64,000 nucleotides of DNA from Sanguibacter keddieii DSM 10542 (lineage in GTDB: Bacteria > Actinomycetota > Actinomycetes > Actinomycetales > Cellulomonadaceae). The notes beneath the pieces are model-generated. The model made no database searches and was not told where the DNA came from. It saw only the letters and a list, made by a program, of their open reading frames with translations. This document shows, in pieces, positions 33,273 to 40,969 of this stretch; the stretch's first letter is position 1; each line of letters opens with the position of its first letter. Location of the stretch: NCBI RefSeq assembly GCF_000024925.1, contig NC_013521.1, forward strand, positions 372,001 to 436,000, written 5' to 3'. The translations under genes were made by a program, and so were the position numbers.

Positions 33273-33510
33273 CGTCGGGCCTGTCGTCGCGCACCATGAG
33301 CGAGGCGTCGAGCGTGTCGAGCAGGTGCATGACCAGCCCCACCTCGAGACCGTGCTTCGAGCCGCTCTCGACGGCGACGACCCACTGTCGGGAGACGCCG
33401 GCGGCTTCGGCGAGCTGCGCCTGGGTCATGCCGCGGTCGGAGCGCAGGCGCCGGACGGCAGCGCCCAGCTTCGGGAGCGACCGTGCGAGGGTGATCGACT
33501 GGCCTGTCAT
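33262..33510 (-). CDS. hipB: HipB-like XRE-family antitoxin
   Basis: From ATG 33510 the protein has 82 residues. The XRE helix-turn-helix reads LGAAVRRLRSDRGMTQAQLAEAAGVSRQWVVAVESGSKHGLEVG. It binds the HipA kinase and represses its own promoter. The reading frame is open upstream to 33594 and would add a nine-residue repeat (SSYDDTT, SSYVDTT, SPYADIM), but this repeat comes from tandem operator DNA. The internal ATG is therefore preferred. It overlaps hipA by 11 bp. Confidence 0.88.
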   Translation of the reverse strand: MTGQSITLARSLPKLGAAVRRLRSDRGMTQAQLAEAAGVSRQWVVAVESGSKHGLEVGLVMHLLDTLDASLMVRDDRPDDAS

Positions 33511-33520
33511 GATGTCAGCA

Positions 33521-33590
33521 TACGGCGACACCAACGTGGTGTCTACGTACGACGACATGACCGTCGTGTCATCGTACGACGACACGAGGG
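33521..33590. promoter_or_regulatory. tandem 27-bp-phased palindromic operator upstream of hipBA
   Basis: TACGGCGACACC, TACGACGACATG and TACGACGACACG begin at 33521, 33548 and 33575, exactly 27 bp apart. The first unit holds the perfect inverted repeat GACACCA-acg-TGGTGTC and the second GACATGA-ccg-TCGTGTC. The array begins 11 bp before the hipB ATG, where HipB would bind to repress the operon. Confidence 0.7.
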
Positions 33591-33607
33591 CCACGAGGTC
33601 GGTCGGC

Positions 33608-34624
33608 TCAGCCCTGACCAGCCTGGGTCTGCTGGCGGCGGTAGCGGCCCGGGCTGGTGCCCATCTGCTGGGAGAAGGCCGCGCTCAGGGCGAAGGGGCT
33701 GCCGTAGCCGACGTCGGTCGCGATGGACGCGAGGGTGCGGTCGGTCGTCGTGAGCAGGTCTGCGGCGAGGGTGAGCCGCCAGCGGGTGAGGTAGGCCATC
33801 GGCGGGGAGCCCACCTGCGCTCGGAAGCGCGCCGCGAAGGTCGCGCGCGAGACGTCGACCTCGCGCGCCAGCGCGACCACCGTCCACGGCTCGGCGGGGC
33901 GGTCGTGGATCGCCCGGAGCGCGCCGTGGACCACGGGGTCGTGCGGGGCGGACAGCCACCCGGGTGCGTCGTCCGGGTGCGCGGAGAGCCAGGCGCGCAC
34001 CGTGGTCACGAGGAGCACGTCGACGAGCCGGTCGAGCACCGTCTCCTGCCCGACGCCGTCAGCGGCGACCTCGCCGACGAGCAGGTCGACGAGCGTCGTC
34101 CCCGGGCCTGAGCCCGCGGGGACGTGGGCCACGCGCGGGAGCGCCTCGGTCGCGAGCCGCCCCACCTCGCCCGCGCCCTGGTAGGTGGCGACGAGCAGCG
34201 AGTCCGCGCCGTCGGCGGAGTTGCCCCAAGTGCGCGTCCCGTGCGCCATGGCGAGGTGGAGGTCGGTGCCGTCAGGCGTCGAGCAGGACTGGTCCGGGCC
34301 GATCACGGCGCTGGTCGGCGCTGTCGTCGCCGGTCTTGCCGGCGGACGTGTGGCGGCGTCGGTCGAGGGGGTGGGTGATGGTCGAGGCGCCGTCAGGTGC
34401 TCGACGACGTACGGCTCAGGCCCGCGCACCAGGGCGACGTCACCCGGCCGCAGCTCGGTCGTGGCACCGCCGGCGACCAGCCGCCCGCCGCCGCGGAGGA
34501 CTACGACGAGGGTGAGTGCAGCCTCGTCCCGGACGTCGACCGACCACGGCGGGTCCATGACGACGCGGAGCGTGAACGCTCCGCGGGCACGGGGGTGGTC
34601 GAGCAGACCGGACAACGGGTCCAT
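33608..34624 (-). CDS. AraC-family transcriptional regulator with N-terminal cupin domain
   Basis: This 338-residue regulator has an N-terminal cupin-like domain (WSVDVRDEAALTLVVVLRGGGRLV, LRPGDVALVRGPEPYVV), then a low-complexity Thr/Pro/Ala insert near residues 80-108. The AraC double helix-turn-helix lies at the C-terminus: WTVVALAREVDVSRATFAARF and LASIATDVGYGSPFALSAAF followed by MGTSPGRYRRQ. It is divergent from the DUF1772 gene, a frequent arrangement that suggests it controls that gene. The ligand is unknown. Confidence 0.9.
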   Translation of the reverse strand: MDPLSGLLDHPRARGAFTLRVVMDPPWSVDVRDEAALTLVVVLRGGGRLVAGGATTELRPGDVALVRGPEPYVVEHLTAPRPSPTPSTDAATRPPARPATTAPTSAVIGPDQSCSTPDGTDLHLAMAHGTRTWGNSADGADSLLVATYQGAGEVGRLATEALPRVAHVPAGSGPGTTLVDLLVGEVAADGVGQETVLDRLVDVLLVTTVRAWLSAHPDDAPGWLSAPHDPVVHGALRAIHDRPAEPWTVVALAREVDVSRATFAARFRAQVGSPPMAYLTRWRLTLAADLLTTTDRTLASIATDVGYGSPFALSAAFSQQMGTSPGRYRRQQTQAGQG

Positions 34625-34680
34625 GCCTCGACCCTAGACGCTCACGTATGTTCTGACACGGATGAACTATTCACAGTCTC

Positions 34681-34697
34681 GTCCACAGGCTGTGGAC
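34681..34697. promoter_or_regulatory. inverted repeat between AraC-type regulator and DUF1772 gene
   Basis: GTCCACAG and CTGTGGAC are perfect complements separated by one G. The palindrome ends 7 bp before the DUF1772 ATG, where it would overlap the ribosome-binding region. It could be an operator or a 5' hairpin. Confidence 0.4.
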
Positions 34698-34704
34698 TGA
34701 CCGC

Positions 34705-35193
34705 ATGACCTCCTCCACAGCACACCTCCTCGCGGCCTGCGGCGCGGCCGTCACCGGCGGGGTCTACCTCGCCTTCTCCGCGATGGTCATGCCCGCGCTG
34801 CGCTCCCGGCCCGCCGCCGACGCGATCGCCACGATGCAGCAGGTCAACCTCGCGGCGGTCCGGCCGCCGTTCATGGTGGTCTTCTTCGGTGCGGCTGCCA
34901 GCGCGGTCGTGGTGGTCGTCGTCGAGGTGGTCCGGGCGAGGGGGGACGGTGCCGTCGGGCTGGGGACCGTCGTCGGCGTCGCGGGAGCCGCGCTCTCCCT
35001 CGCCGGATTCGTCGTCACGGTCACCTACAACGTGCCGCGCAACGACCTCGTCGCCGGGCTCGACCCGTCGTCGGCGGCCGGCCAGGCGCGCTGGCTCACC
35101 CTGGCCCGCGAGTGGACGGGGGCCAACACCCTGCGCGGCGCGCTGTCCGTCCTCGGGGCTGCGCTGCTCGGGACACGGGTCCTGCTGCCCTGA
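34705..35193 (+). CDS. DUF1772 (anthrone-oxygenase-like) membrane protein
   Basis: This 162-residue protein has four hydrophobic helices: LLAACGAAVTGGVYLAFSAMV, FMVVFFGAAASAVVVVVVEVV, TVVGVAGAALSLAGFVVTV and GALSVLGAALLGTRVLL. The motif GGVYLAFSAMVMPAL near the N-terminus and VTYNVPRNDLVAGLDP with the downstream ARWLTLAREWTGANTLRG segment mark DUF1772. Relatives include fungal anthrone oxygenases, but bacterial members have no firm function. It is divergent from an AraC regulator and 26 bp upstream of a GntR gene. Confidence 0.85.
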   Translation: MTSSTAHLLAACGAAVTGGVYLAFSAMVMPALRSRPAADAIATMQQVNLAAVRPPFMVVFFGAAASAVVVVVVEVVRARGDGAVGLGTVVGVAGAALSLAGFVVTVTYNVPRNDLVAGLDPSSAAGQARWLTLAREWTGANTLRGALSVLGAALLGTRVLLP

Positions 35194-35218
35194 CCACCCG
35201 CTCGACTATCCTCGGGAC

Positions 35219-36031
35219 ATGCCTGTGCCGCCCACCCCGACGCCTGACCAGACGACGTCGAGCCTGCGCAGCCCCCGCGATCCCGTCCCGCCGCAGCAGC
35301 GTGGTCTGCTCACCGAGCAGATCGCCCGCAGGCTCGAGCACGACATCCGCTCCGGGGACATCGCCGTGGGGGCCAAGCTGCCGTCGGAGCGGGAGCTCGC
35401 CATCCAGTTCGGGGCCAGCCGCAACGTGGTCCGCGAGGTGCTGCGGCGGCTCGAGGCGCAGAGCCTCATCGAGGTCGCCCCTGGTCGTGGGTCCTTCGTC
35501 AGCGAGCACTCCTCCGCACAGGCCCGCGGGTACGACGCCCTCTACCGTGCCGAGCGGCCCACCGCCCGGCACCTCATCGAGGCGCGCATCCCGCTCGAGG
35601 TCGAGATCATCGGCCTCGCGACCGAGCGTGCCACCGAGGCCGACATCGCCGCCATGACCGTCGCCAACGACATCCTGCTCACCGCGCAGGACGTCGTCAC
35701 GCAGGCCAGGGCTGACCTCGACTTCCACGACGCCATCGCCGCGGCGTCGGGGAACCCGGTGCTGCGCATCATGCTGTCGTCCATCAGCGGCATGATGTTC
35801 GAGATGATGCTGCGGTCCAACTCCGACCCGTCCATCGGCGAGCCCGGCGTCCCGCACCACCCCGAGATCCTCGAGGCCGTCAAGGCCCGCGACGTCGACC
35901 TCGCCCGCCACCGCATGCGCGAGCACCTGTCCCTCGGCCTGCGGACCTACGGCGCCGACCTCGACGTGTCCCTCGACGTCATGGCCACCCGGCACATCGA
36001 GACGTTGCTCCGGGGGCAGCAGGGCGGGTGA
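35219..36031 (+). CDS. GntR-family (FadR/FCD subfamily) transcriptional regulator
   Basis: From ATG 35219 the protein has 270 residues. The winged helix reads LTEQIARRLEHDIRSGDIAVGAKLPSERELAIQFGASRNVVREVLRRLEAQ, followed by a helical FCD effector domain (HLIEARIPLEVEIIGLA, DLDFHDAIAAASGNPVLRIM, LARHRMREHL). FCD metal and acid ligands include D and H in FHDAI and H in HHPEI. FadR-type regulators often respond to sugar acids and bind TGGT-n3-ACCA sites. A perfect site of this kind lies 5 kb away before the mannonate operon (40846), so it may be the regulator of that operon. It sits alone, 26 bp after DUF1772. Confidence 0.9.
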   Translation: MPVPPTPTPDQTTSSLRSPRDPVPPQQRGLLTEQIARRLEHDIRSGDIAVGAKLPSERELAIQFGASRNVVREVLRRLEAQSLIEVAPGRGSFVSEHSSAQARGYDALYRAERPTARHLIEARIPLEVEIIGLATERATEADIAAMTVANDILLTAQDVVTQARADLDFHDAIAAASGNPVLRIMLSSISGMMFEMMLRSNSDPSIGEPGVPHHPEILEAVKARDVDLARHRMREHLSLGLRTYGADLDVSLDVMATRHIETLLRGQQGG

Positions 36032-36074
36032 CCGCCCACGCACGGCGTCGGCGGTAGCCGGTGCCGTGACGCGG

Positions 36075-36111
36075 GAGAGCCCCCGACCGCGCGCGGCGGT
36101 CGGGGGCTCTC
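36075..36111. terminator. bidirectional terminator between GntR and LAATG protein genes
   Basis: GAGAGCCCCCGACCGC and GCGGTCGGGGGCTCTC form a perfect 16-bp stem with a 5-nt loop. The two flanking genes converge, so it probably ends both transcripts. Confidence 0.85.
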
Positions 36112-36140
36112 GTCGTCGTGCGGGAGCGTCGTGCAGGTGC

Positions 36141-38321
36141 TCAGCGAGCCGACGTGGTGAGGCGTCGGCGGCCGGCGAGCAGGAGCACACCCGAGCCGAG
36201 GAGCACGCTGACGAGCAGCGCGGTCGAGCCGATCTCGGCGCCGGTGGCGGCGAGCGGGGCTGCGGTGACTGCCGCGGGCGCTGCCGGTGCGGCAGCCGCC
36301 GGAGCGGCGACCACGGGTGCGACCGGTGCTGCGACGGGGACGGTGACGATCGGGCCGGTCTCGACGGGGGTCTCGACGGCAGGGGTGCCCTCGGTGACGG
36401 TCACGGGGATCTCGGCCCAGCGTCCCGAGGTGCCGCCGGTGGCCTGGACGTGGTGCTGACCGGCGGGGACGCCCGCCGGGAGTGCGACCACGAGGGTCGC
36501 GACGCCGTTCTCGTCGGCGACGGCCGTGCCGAGGAAGACGGGGTCGGAGTGCAGGTAGAACGTGACGGTCTCGCCGGGGAGGAAGTCGCGGGCGACGAGC
36601 GTGATCTTCTTGCCGGTCACGAGCGTCTTCGTGGAGCCGGTGAGGTCGGCGTTCGGGGTGGTCGAGCCCTTGGCGGGCTCGCCGGTGACGACGACGCGGA
36701 CGATGTTCTTGGTGCCGTTGACGGTCTTCGAGGCTGCGGTCTCGACGACGACCTCGTGGGTGCCGGGGGCGAGGACGGGCAGAGTGACGGTGACGTCACC
36801 GGTGGCGGGGACGGTCAGGTCGATCGGTGCGTCGGTGCCGGTGACCCGCAGGGCGACGGGGCGGTTCTCGGCGGGGAGGCCGACCGTGAAGGTCGCCGGG
36901 GTGCCGACGGTGGTGGTGACCGTCGCAGGGACGGTGACCTTCGGGGTCACCGGGGTGACGGGTGGGATCACGGGCGGGGCCTCGACGGACGTCGAGGAGA
37001 TCCCGAAGGAGTCCTGGAAGCGCTCGTCGCCGGAGTAGGAGGCGTCGACCGTGTAGTTGCCCGGCTGCGTGCTCTCGAAGACGACGGTCGCGACGCCGTC
37101 GACCAGGGTCGCCTCCTTCTGCAAGCCCTTCGTGCCGAGCCTGACGAGGACGGTCCCGGTCGGGTGCTCGACCTCGGCGACCCCAGCGATCGACGGCAGC
37201 TGGGCGCGTGCGACCGTCACCGCGATCTCGACGCGGGGGCTGCTGACCTTCGGGACGTCGACCGTGACGGTCGTGGGCGCCTTGCCGACCGGCCGGGGAG
37301 CCTCGACGACCATCTGCGCGCCCTCGGACGCACCCTTCGAGTAGCTCTTGTCACCCGAGTAGGTGGCGATCACGTCCCGGTAGGTCCCTGGGGCGAGGCC
37401 CGGGACGACGACCTCGACGGCGCCGCCGGTGAGCGGGGTCGCGGTGCCCAGGGGCTTCCCGCCGTCGTAGGTGAAGGTGATCGTGCCACCCGGGGTCGGG
37501 AGCTCCGGAGCCTGGACGACCTGGGCCTTCAGGGTGGCCTGCGAACCCGTCACGAGCGAGGGGACAGGCGCGAGGACCGCGGACTTCCACTTGACCCGGA
37601 TGTCCTGGGCGAGGGAGGTGGACTCCTTGAGGTTGAGGTCCTTCGAGCCGCTGTAGGTCGCCGTCAGCTCGTGGTGACCGGGTGCGGCGTCGATACGCGC
37701 GTCGGCGGTGCCTGCGGCGACGGGTGACGCCGGACCGGTCAGCCGACCGTCGAGGTAGAACGCGACGGTGCCCCCGGTGACCGGTCCGTTCGCGCTGAAG
37801 ACCACGGCCTGGGCGACGATCTGCTCGCCCGGCTCGACGACGGTCGAGTAGACGTTGAGGCCCGTCGTCGTCTCGAGGACCTCAGGGGCGTCGGACGTCA
37901 CGACGACCTGCTGCGACTGGCTCCGGACATCGGCGATGTCGGAGTACTGGCACACGGCGGTGAGGTCGTGGGTCCCGGGGGTCGCGAAGGTCACCCACGC
38001 GGCGTAGTAGCGCTGCGACGCGTCGCTGCTGATCTCCTGGGCGTAGCCGCCGGTGCTGTCCGAGGTCTCCCATGACGCGCCGAGGAGCGGGAACTCGACG
38101 TTCTGCGGGCAGGCGATCTCCGCCCAGTACTCCTTGCCGACGACGACCTCGCTCTCGTAGAAGCCGATCACCGGCTGGGCCGGCTCGGCGGCGGCAGGTA
38201 GTGCCGTCGCTGCGAGGGCGCCGAGGGCGAGGGGTGCGGTGAGAGCCGCGGCGACGAGCCTGCGCAGCTGCGCCGCGCGGGGCCTGGACGAGTGGGGAGC
38301 CGGGGTGCGACGAGTGCGCAT
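36141..38321 (-). CDS. secreted Ig-like cell wall protein with LAATG sorting signal (paralog 1)
   Basis: This 726-residue protein has a signal peptide (LRRLVAAALTAPLALGALAATALPAAA) and Ig-like repeats recognised by ATYSGSKDL, ATYSGDKSY and ASYSGDERF strands. A C-terminal region rich in Val/Ala/Pro (VPVAAPVAPVVAAPAAAAPAA) leads to LAATG, a hydrophobic helix and the basic tail AGRRRLTTSAR. LAATG fits the LAxTG signal of class E sortase, here encoded at 1816. The last 270 residues are almost identical to those of the next gene upstream, while the central domains differ. It is probably displayed on the cell surface as an adhesin or structural fibre. Confidence 0.85.
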   Translation of the reverse strand: MRTRRTPAPHSSRPRAAQLRRLVAAALTAPLALGALAATALPAAAEPAQPVIGFYESEVVVGKEYWAEIACPQNVEFPLLGASWETSDSTGGYAQEISSDASQRYYAAWVTFATPGTHDLTAVCQYSDIADVRSQSQQVVVTSDAPEVLETTTGLNVYSTVVEPGEQIVAQAVVFSANGPVTGGTVAFYLDGRLTGPASPVAAGTADARIDAAPGHHELTATYSGSKDLNLKESTSLAQDIRVKWKSAVLAPVPSLVTGSQATLKAQVVQAPELPTPGGTITFTYDGGKPLGTATPLTGGAVEVVVPGLAPGTYRDVIATYSGDKSYSKGASEGAQMVVEAPRPVGKAPTTVTVDVPKVSSPRVEIAVTVARAQLPSIAGVAEVEHPTGTVLVRLGTKGLQKEATLVDGVATVVFESTQPGNYTVDASYSGDERFQDSFGISSTSVEAPPVIPPVTPVTPKVTVPATVTTTVGTPATFTVGLPAENRPVALRVTGTDAPIDLTVPATGDVTVTLPVLAPGTHEVVVETAASKTVNGTKNIVRVVVTGEPAKGSTTPNADLTGSTKTLVTGKKITLVARDFLPGETVTFYLHSDPVFLGTAVADENGVATLVVALPAGVPAGQHHVQATGGTSGRWAEIPVTVTEGTPAVETPVETGPIVTVPVAAPVAPVVAAPAAAAPAAPAAVTAAPLAATGAEIGSTALLVSVLLGSGVLLLAGRRRLTTSAR
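36150..36960 (-). repeat. near-identical C-terminal coding repeat, copy 1 (pairs with 38545-39350)
   Basis: About 0.8 kb encoding the last 270 residues is nearly identical to 38545-39350, with only scattered differences. The central parts of the two genes have diverged. This points to tandem duplication with later homogenisation of the ends. Confidence 0.85.
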
Positions 38322-38476
38322 GGCTGTCCTCCTGGGACAAGGGACCGATGCGGCGGAGATGTCCGCTGCTGACCGTCCATCGGCAGGACGGCGGGTCTCG
38401 TGAGGGGTCGTGGTGGGGGAATCTCGTCCTGCGGACCTGACGGGGAGCGTGTCGTCAGACGGTCACCCCGGACGTG

Positions 38477-38513
38477 CCAGAGCCCCCGACCGCGGTGCGG
38501 TCGAGGGCTCTGG
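38477..38513. terminator. terminator after the second LAATG gene
   Basis: CCAGAGCCC-cCGACCGC and GCGGTCG-aGGGCTCTGG form a stem of about 17 bp around GGT. It lies 21 bp after the stop of the minus-strand gene ending at 38534, in the gap before the next LAATG gene. Confidence 0.8.
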
Positions 38514-38533
38514 TGTCGTGCGGTGCTGCGGAG

Positions 38534-40723
38534 TCAGCTCGGTGTGCTGAACCGGCGACGGCCCGCGAGGAGCAGTGCGCCGGACGTGAGGAGCACGCTG
38601 ACGAGCAGTGCGGTCGAGCCGGTCTCGGCGCCGGTGGCGGCGAGCGGGGCTGCGGTGACTGCCGTCGACGCTGCCGGTGCGGCAGCCGCCGGAGCGGCGA
38701 CCACGGGTGCGACCGGCGCTGCGACGGGGACCGTGACGATCGGACCGGTCTCCACCGGGGTCTCGACGGCAGGGGTGCCCTCGGTGACGGTCACGGGGAT
38801 CTCGGCCCAGCGGCCCGAGGTGCCACCGGTCGCCTGGACGTGGTGCGCTCCAGCCGGCACGCCGGCGGGGAGTGCGACGACCAGGGTCGCGACGCCGTTC
38901 TCGTCGGCGACCGCGGTGCCGAGGAAGACGGGGTCGGAGTGCAGGTAGAACGCGACGGTCTCGCCAGGGAGGAAGTCGCGGGCGACGAGCGTGATCTTCT
39001 TGCCGGTCACGAGCGTCTTCGTGGAGCCGGTGAGGTCGGCGTTCGGGGTGGTCGAGCCCTTGGCGGGCTCGCCGGTGACGACGACGCGGACGGTGTGCTT
39101 GGTCCCGTTGAGGGTCTTCGAGGCTGCGGTCTCGACGACGACCTCGTGGGTGCCGGGGGCGAGGACGGGCAGGGCGACGGTGACGTCACCGGTGGCGGGG
39201 ACGATCAGGTCGATCGGTGCGTCGGTGCCGGTGACCCGCAGGGCGACGGGGCGGTTCTCGGCGGGGAGGCCGACCGTGAAGGTCGCCGGGGTGCCGACGG
39301 TCGTGGTGACGGTCGCGGGGACGGTGACCTTCGGGTTCACGGGCGTGGGCGGCGTCACGACGGGCAGCGCCTCGACCACGGTCGTGGCGCTGCCGACAGA
39401 CACGTCGAAGTACTCGTCGCCGGTGTAGGAGCCCTCGATCTCGTACGTCCCGGGCTTCACGCCCTCGAAGACGACGGTCGCGGTGCCCTCCACGAGGGTG
39501 ACCTTCTGGGTCGGGCCGCCCTTGGCGAGCGAGACGGAGACGGTGCCGCTCGGCGTCCTGGCTGCCGCGACGCCGACGGCGGTCCAGTGCATGCCGGGTG
39601 CGACCGAGATCTTGGCCTTCACTGAGGAACCGACGATCGTGGCGGGCACGTCGACCGTCACGACGGTCGCGTCCTTGACCGGGGTCACGGGCAACGCCTT
39701 GTCGACGATCATGTCGCGTCGTCCGGTGCTGCCGTCACCGTAGTTCTCGTCGCCGGAGTACACCGCGAAGACCTCGGGGTAGATGCCGTGGGCGAGCTCG
39801 GGGAGCTGCAGGACAGCGGTCCCGTCGACGAGAGGAGCGGAGCCGAGACGCGCTCCCTCGCTGTAGCGGAAAGTCACGGTGCCGGACGGGACAGGCAGGC
39901 CTGCCGTCTGCGCCACCGAGGCGCGCAGCGTGGTGAACGGTGCGCGGACACGGTCGGGGACCACCGAGGTGACGATGGCCTTGGACTTCACCCAGACCTC
40001 GTCCTGGCCGTTCGAGGCCTCGAAGAGCTCCGTGCCGGCGTACGAGGCGCCGACCGTGTAGGTGCCCCACCCGGGGTTCGGGATCGACGTGGAGACATAG
40101 CCGTGGGAGTCGACGGCGACGGCGCTTCCGACCGGATCACCGTTGAGGGAGAACTGCACGGTGCCGTCGGAGACGAGGCCGCTCTTGGTGGAGACGGTCG
40201 CCTCGACACCGATGGGGTTGCCCGGCTCGACCGCCTCCGGGTAGGCGCGCGCCGCAGTCGTGGTGGGTGCTGCGACGGGGGCGGCAGCCTCGATGGTGAA
40301 GTAGAAGCGGTTCGCCCCGACGACCGTGGGAACGCCGCCGGTCTCGGTCACGCACTGGACGTCGACGTACTGCTCGCCCGCGGTGGGGAACGAGAAGTTC
40401 TCGGAGTACTGCTTCTCGTCCTCGACGACGGTTCCCCGGATGTGAGAGGTGCCGTTGCCCGCGGAAGACAGCCAGTCGATCTTGTTGTAGTCGACGTCGC
40501 TGACGTTCGGGCACGTGAAGACGACGTTGATGGTCTCGTCGACCTTCGCGCTGGCCGGAGCGCCGGACATGGTCGGGTAGCCCGGCTCGGCCGCGGCCGG
40601 CAGCGCCGTCGCTGCGAGGGTGCCGAGGGCGAGCGGCAGGGCGAGCGTGGCGGCGACGACGCGTCGCAGGCTGGCTGCGCGGAGACGGGACTGGTGGGGA
40701 GCCGGGGTGCGACGAGTGCGCAT
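38534..40723 (-). CDS. secreted Ig-like cell wall protein with LAATG sorting signal (paralog 2)
   Basis: This 729-residue paralog of the downstream gene shares the signal peptide and the C-terminal 270 residues including LAATG and the membrane anchor; the Ig-like centre differs (ASYAGTELF, AVYSGDENY, GSYTGDEYF). It has its own leader almost identical to that of the downstream paralog, including the same ribosome site CCAGGAGGA six bases before ATG. The first domain (TINVVFTCPNVSDVDYNKIDWLSS) has a possible disulfide. The pair looks like recently duplicated surface antigens kept with variable middles and constant ends. Confidence 0.85.
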   Translation of the reverse strand: MRTRRTPAPHQSRLRAASLRRVVAATLALPLALGTLAATALPAAAEPGYPTMSGAPASAKVDETINVVFTCPNVSDVDYNKIDWLSSAGNGTSHIRGTVVEDEKQYSENFSFPTAGEQYVDVQCVTETGGVPTVVGANRFYFTIEAAAPVAAPTTTAARAYPEAVEPGNPIGVEATVSTKSGLVSDGTVQFSLNGDPVGSAVAVDSHGYVSTSIPNPGWGTYTVGASYAGTELFEASNGQDEVWVKSKAIVTSVVPDRVRAPFTTLRASVAQTAGLPVPSGTVTFRYSEGARLGSAPLVDGTAVLQLPELAHGIYPEVFAVYSGDENYGDGSTGRRDMIVDKALPVTPVKDATVVTVDVPATIVGSSVKAKISVAPGMHWTAVGVAAARTPSGTVSVSLAKGGPTQKVTLVEGTATVVFEGVKPGTYEIEGSYTGDEYFDVSVGSATTVVEALPVVTPPTPVNPKVTVPATVTTTVGTPATFTVGLPAENRPVALRVTGTDAPIDLIVPATGDVTVALPVLAPGTHEVVVETAASKTLNGTKHTVRVVVTGEPAKGSTTPNADLTGSTKTLVTGKKITLVARDFLPGETVAFYLHSDPVFLGTAVADENGVATLVVALPAGVPAGAHHVQATGGTSGRWAEIPVTVTEGTPAVETPVETGPIVTVPVAAPVAPVVAAPAAAAPAASTAVTAAPLAATGAETGSTALLVSVLLTSGALLLAGRRRFSTPS
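38545..39350 (-). repeat. near-identical C-terminal coding repeat, copy 2
   Basis: This is the counterpart of 36150-36960. The signal-peptide region and leader are also matched between the genes (38225-38378 and 40625-40780), so the divergent part is confined to the central Ig-like domains. Confidence 0.85.
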
Positions 40724-40845
40724 GGCTGTCCTCCTGGGACAAGTGACCGATGCGGCGGAGATGTCCGCTGCTGACGATCTATCGGCGGGGTCGGGTTCGC
40801 TGTGAGGGTGCGAGGGGGTGGAAAAAGTCGTTCATCCTCTGCTAC

Positions 40846-40872
40846 GGTCCAACTGGTCCTACCAGTTGGACC
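40846..40872. promoter_or_regulatory. perfect FadR-type palindrome upstream of the mannonate operon
   Basis: GGTCCAACTGGT, centre CCT, and ACCAGTTGGACC form a perfect 12-bp inverted repeat with TGGT-n3-ACCA in the middle, the core pattern of FadR-subfamily GntR operators. A TANNNT-type -10 hexamer (TACGGT, 40843-40848) overlaps its left edge, so binding would block transcription. It lies 98 bp before the binding-protein ATG. Confidence 0.75.
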
Positions 40873-40969
40873 ACTAGTCTCGACGGGCAGCGAGACAGCA
40901 GCACCCGCACCACCCACCCAGAGCACGAGGCCCCGCGACGCTGCGGGGCAGAGAGCGACGAGGATGACG

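Noticed and set aside
33511-33594. Extended N-terminus of HipB
   Set aside because: The open frame arises from 27-bp operator units; ATG 33510 gives the usual HipB size and overlaps no operator. Kept as a point to verify.
38322-38533. Small antisense or leader-encoded peptide common to both LAATG gene leaders
   Set aside because: The leaders are conserved by duplication; no separate ribosome site or codon pattern supports translation.
36066-39625. Long plus-strand frames rich in Gly, Asp and Arg opposite the LAATG genes
   Set aside because: Composition is that of reversed Val/Thr/Pro codons and no start or ribosome site fits; the minus-strand proteins have signal peptides and sorting signals.
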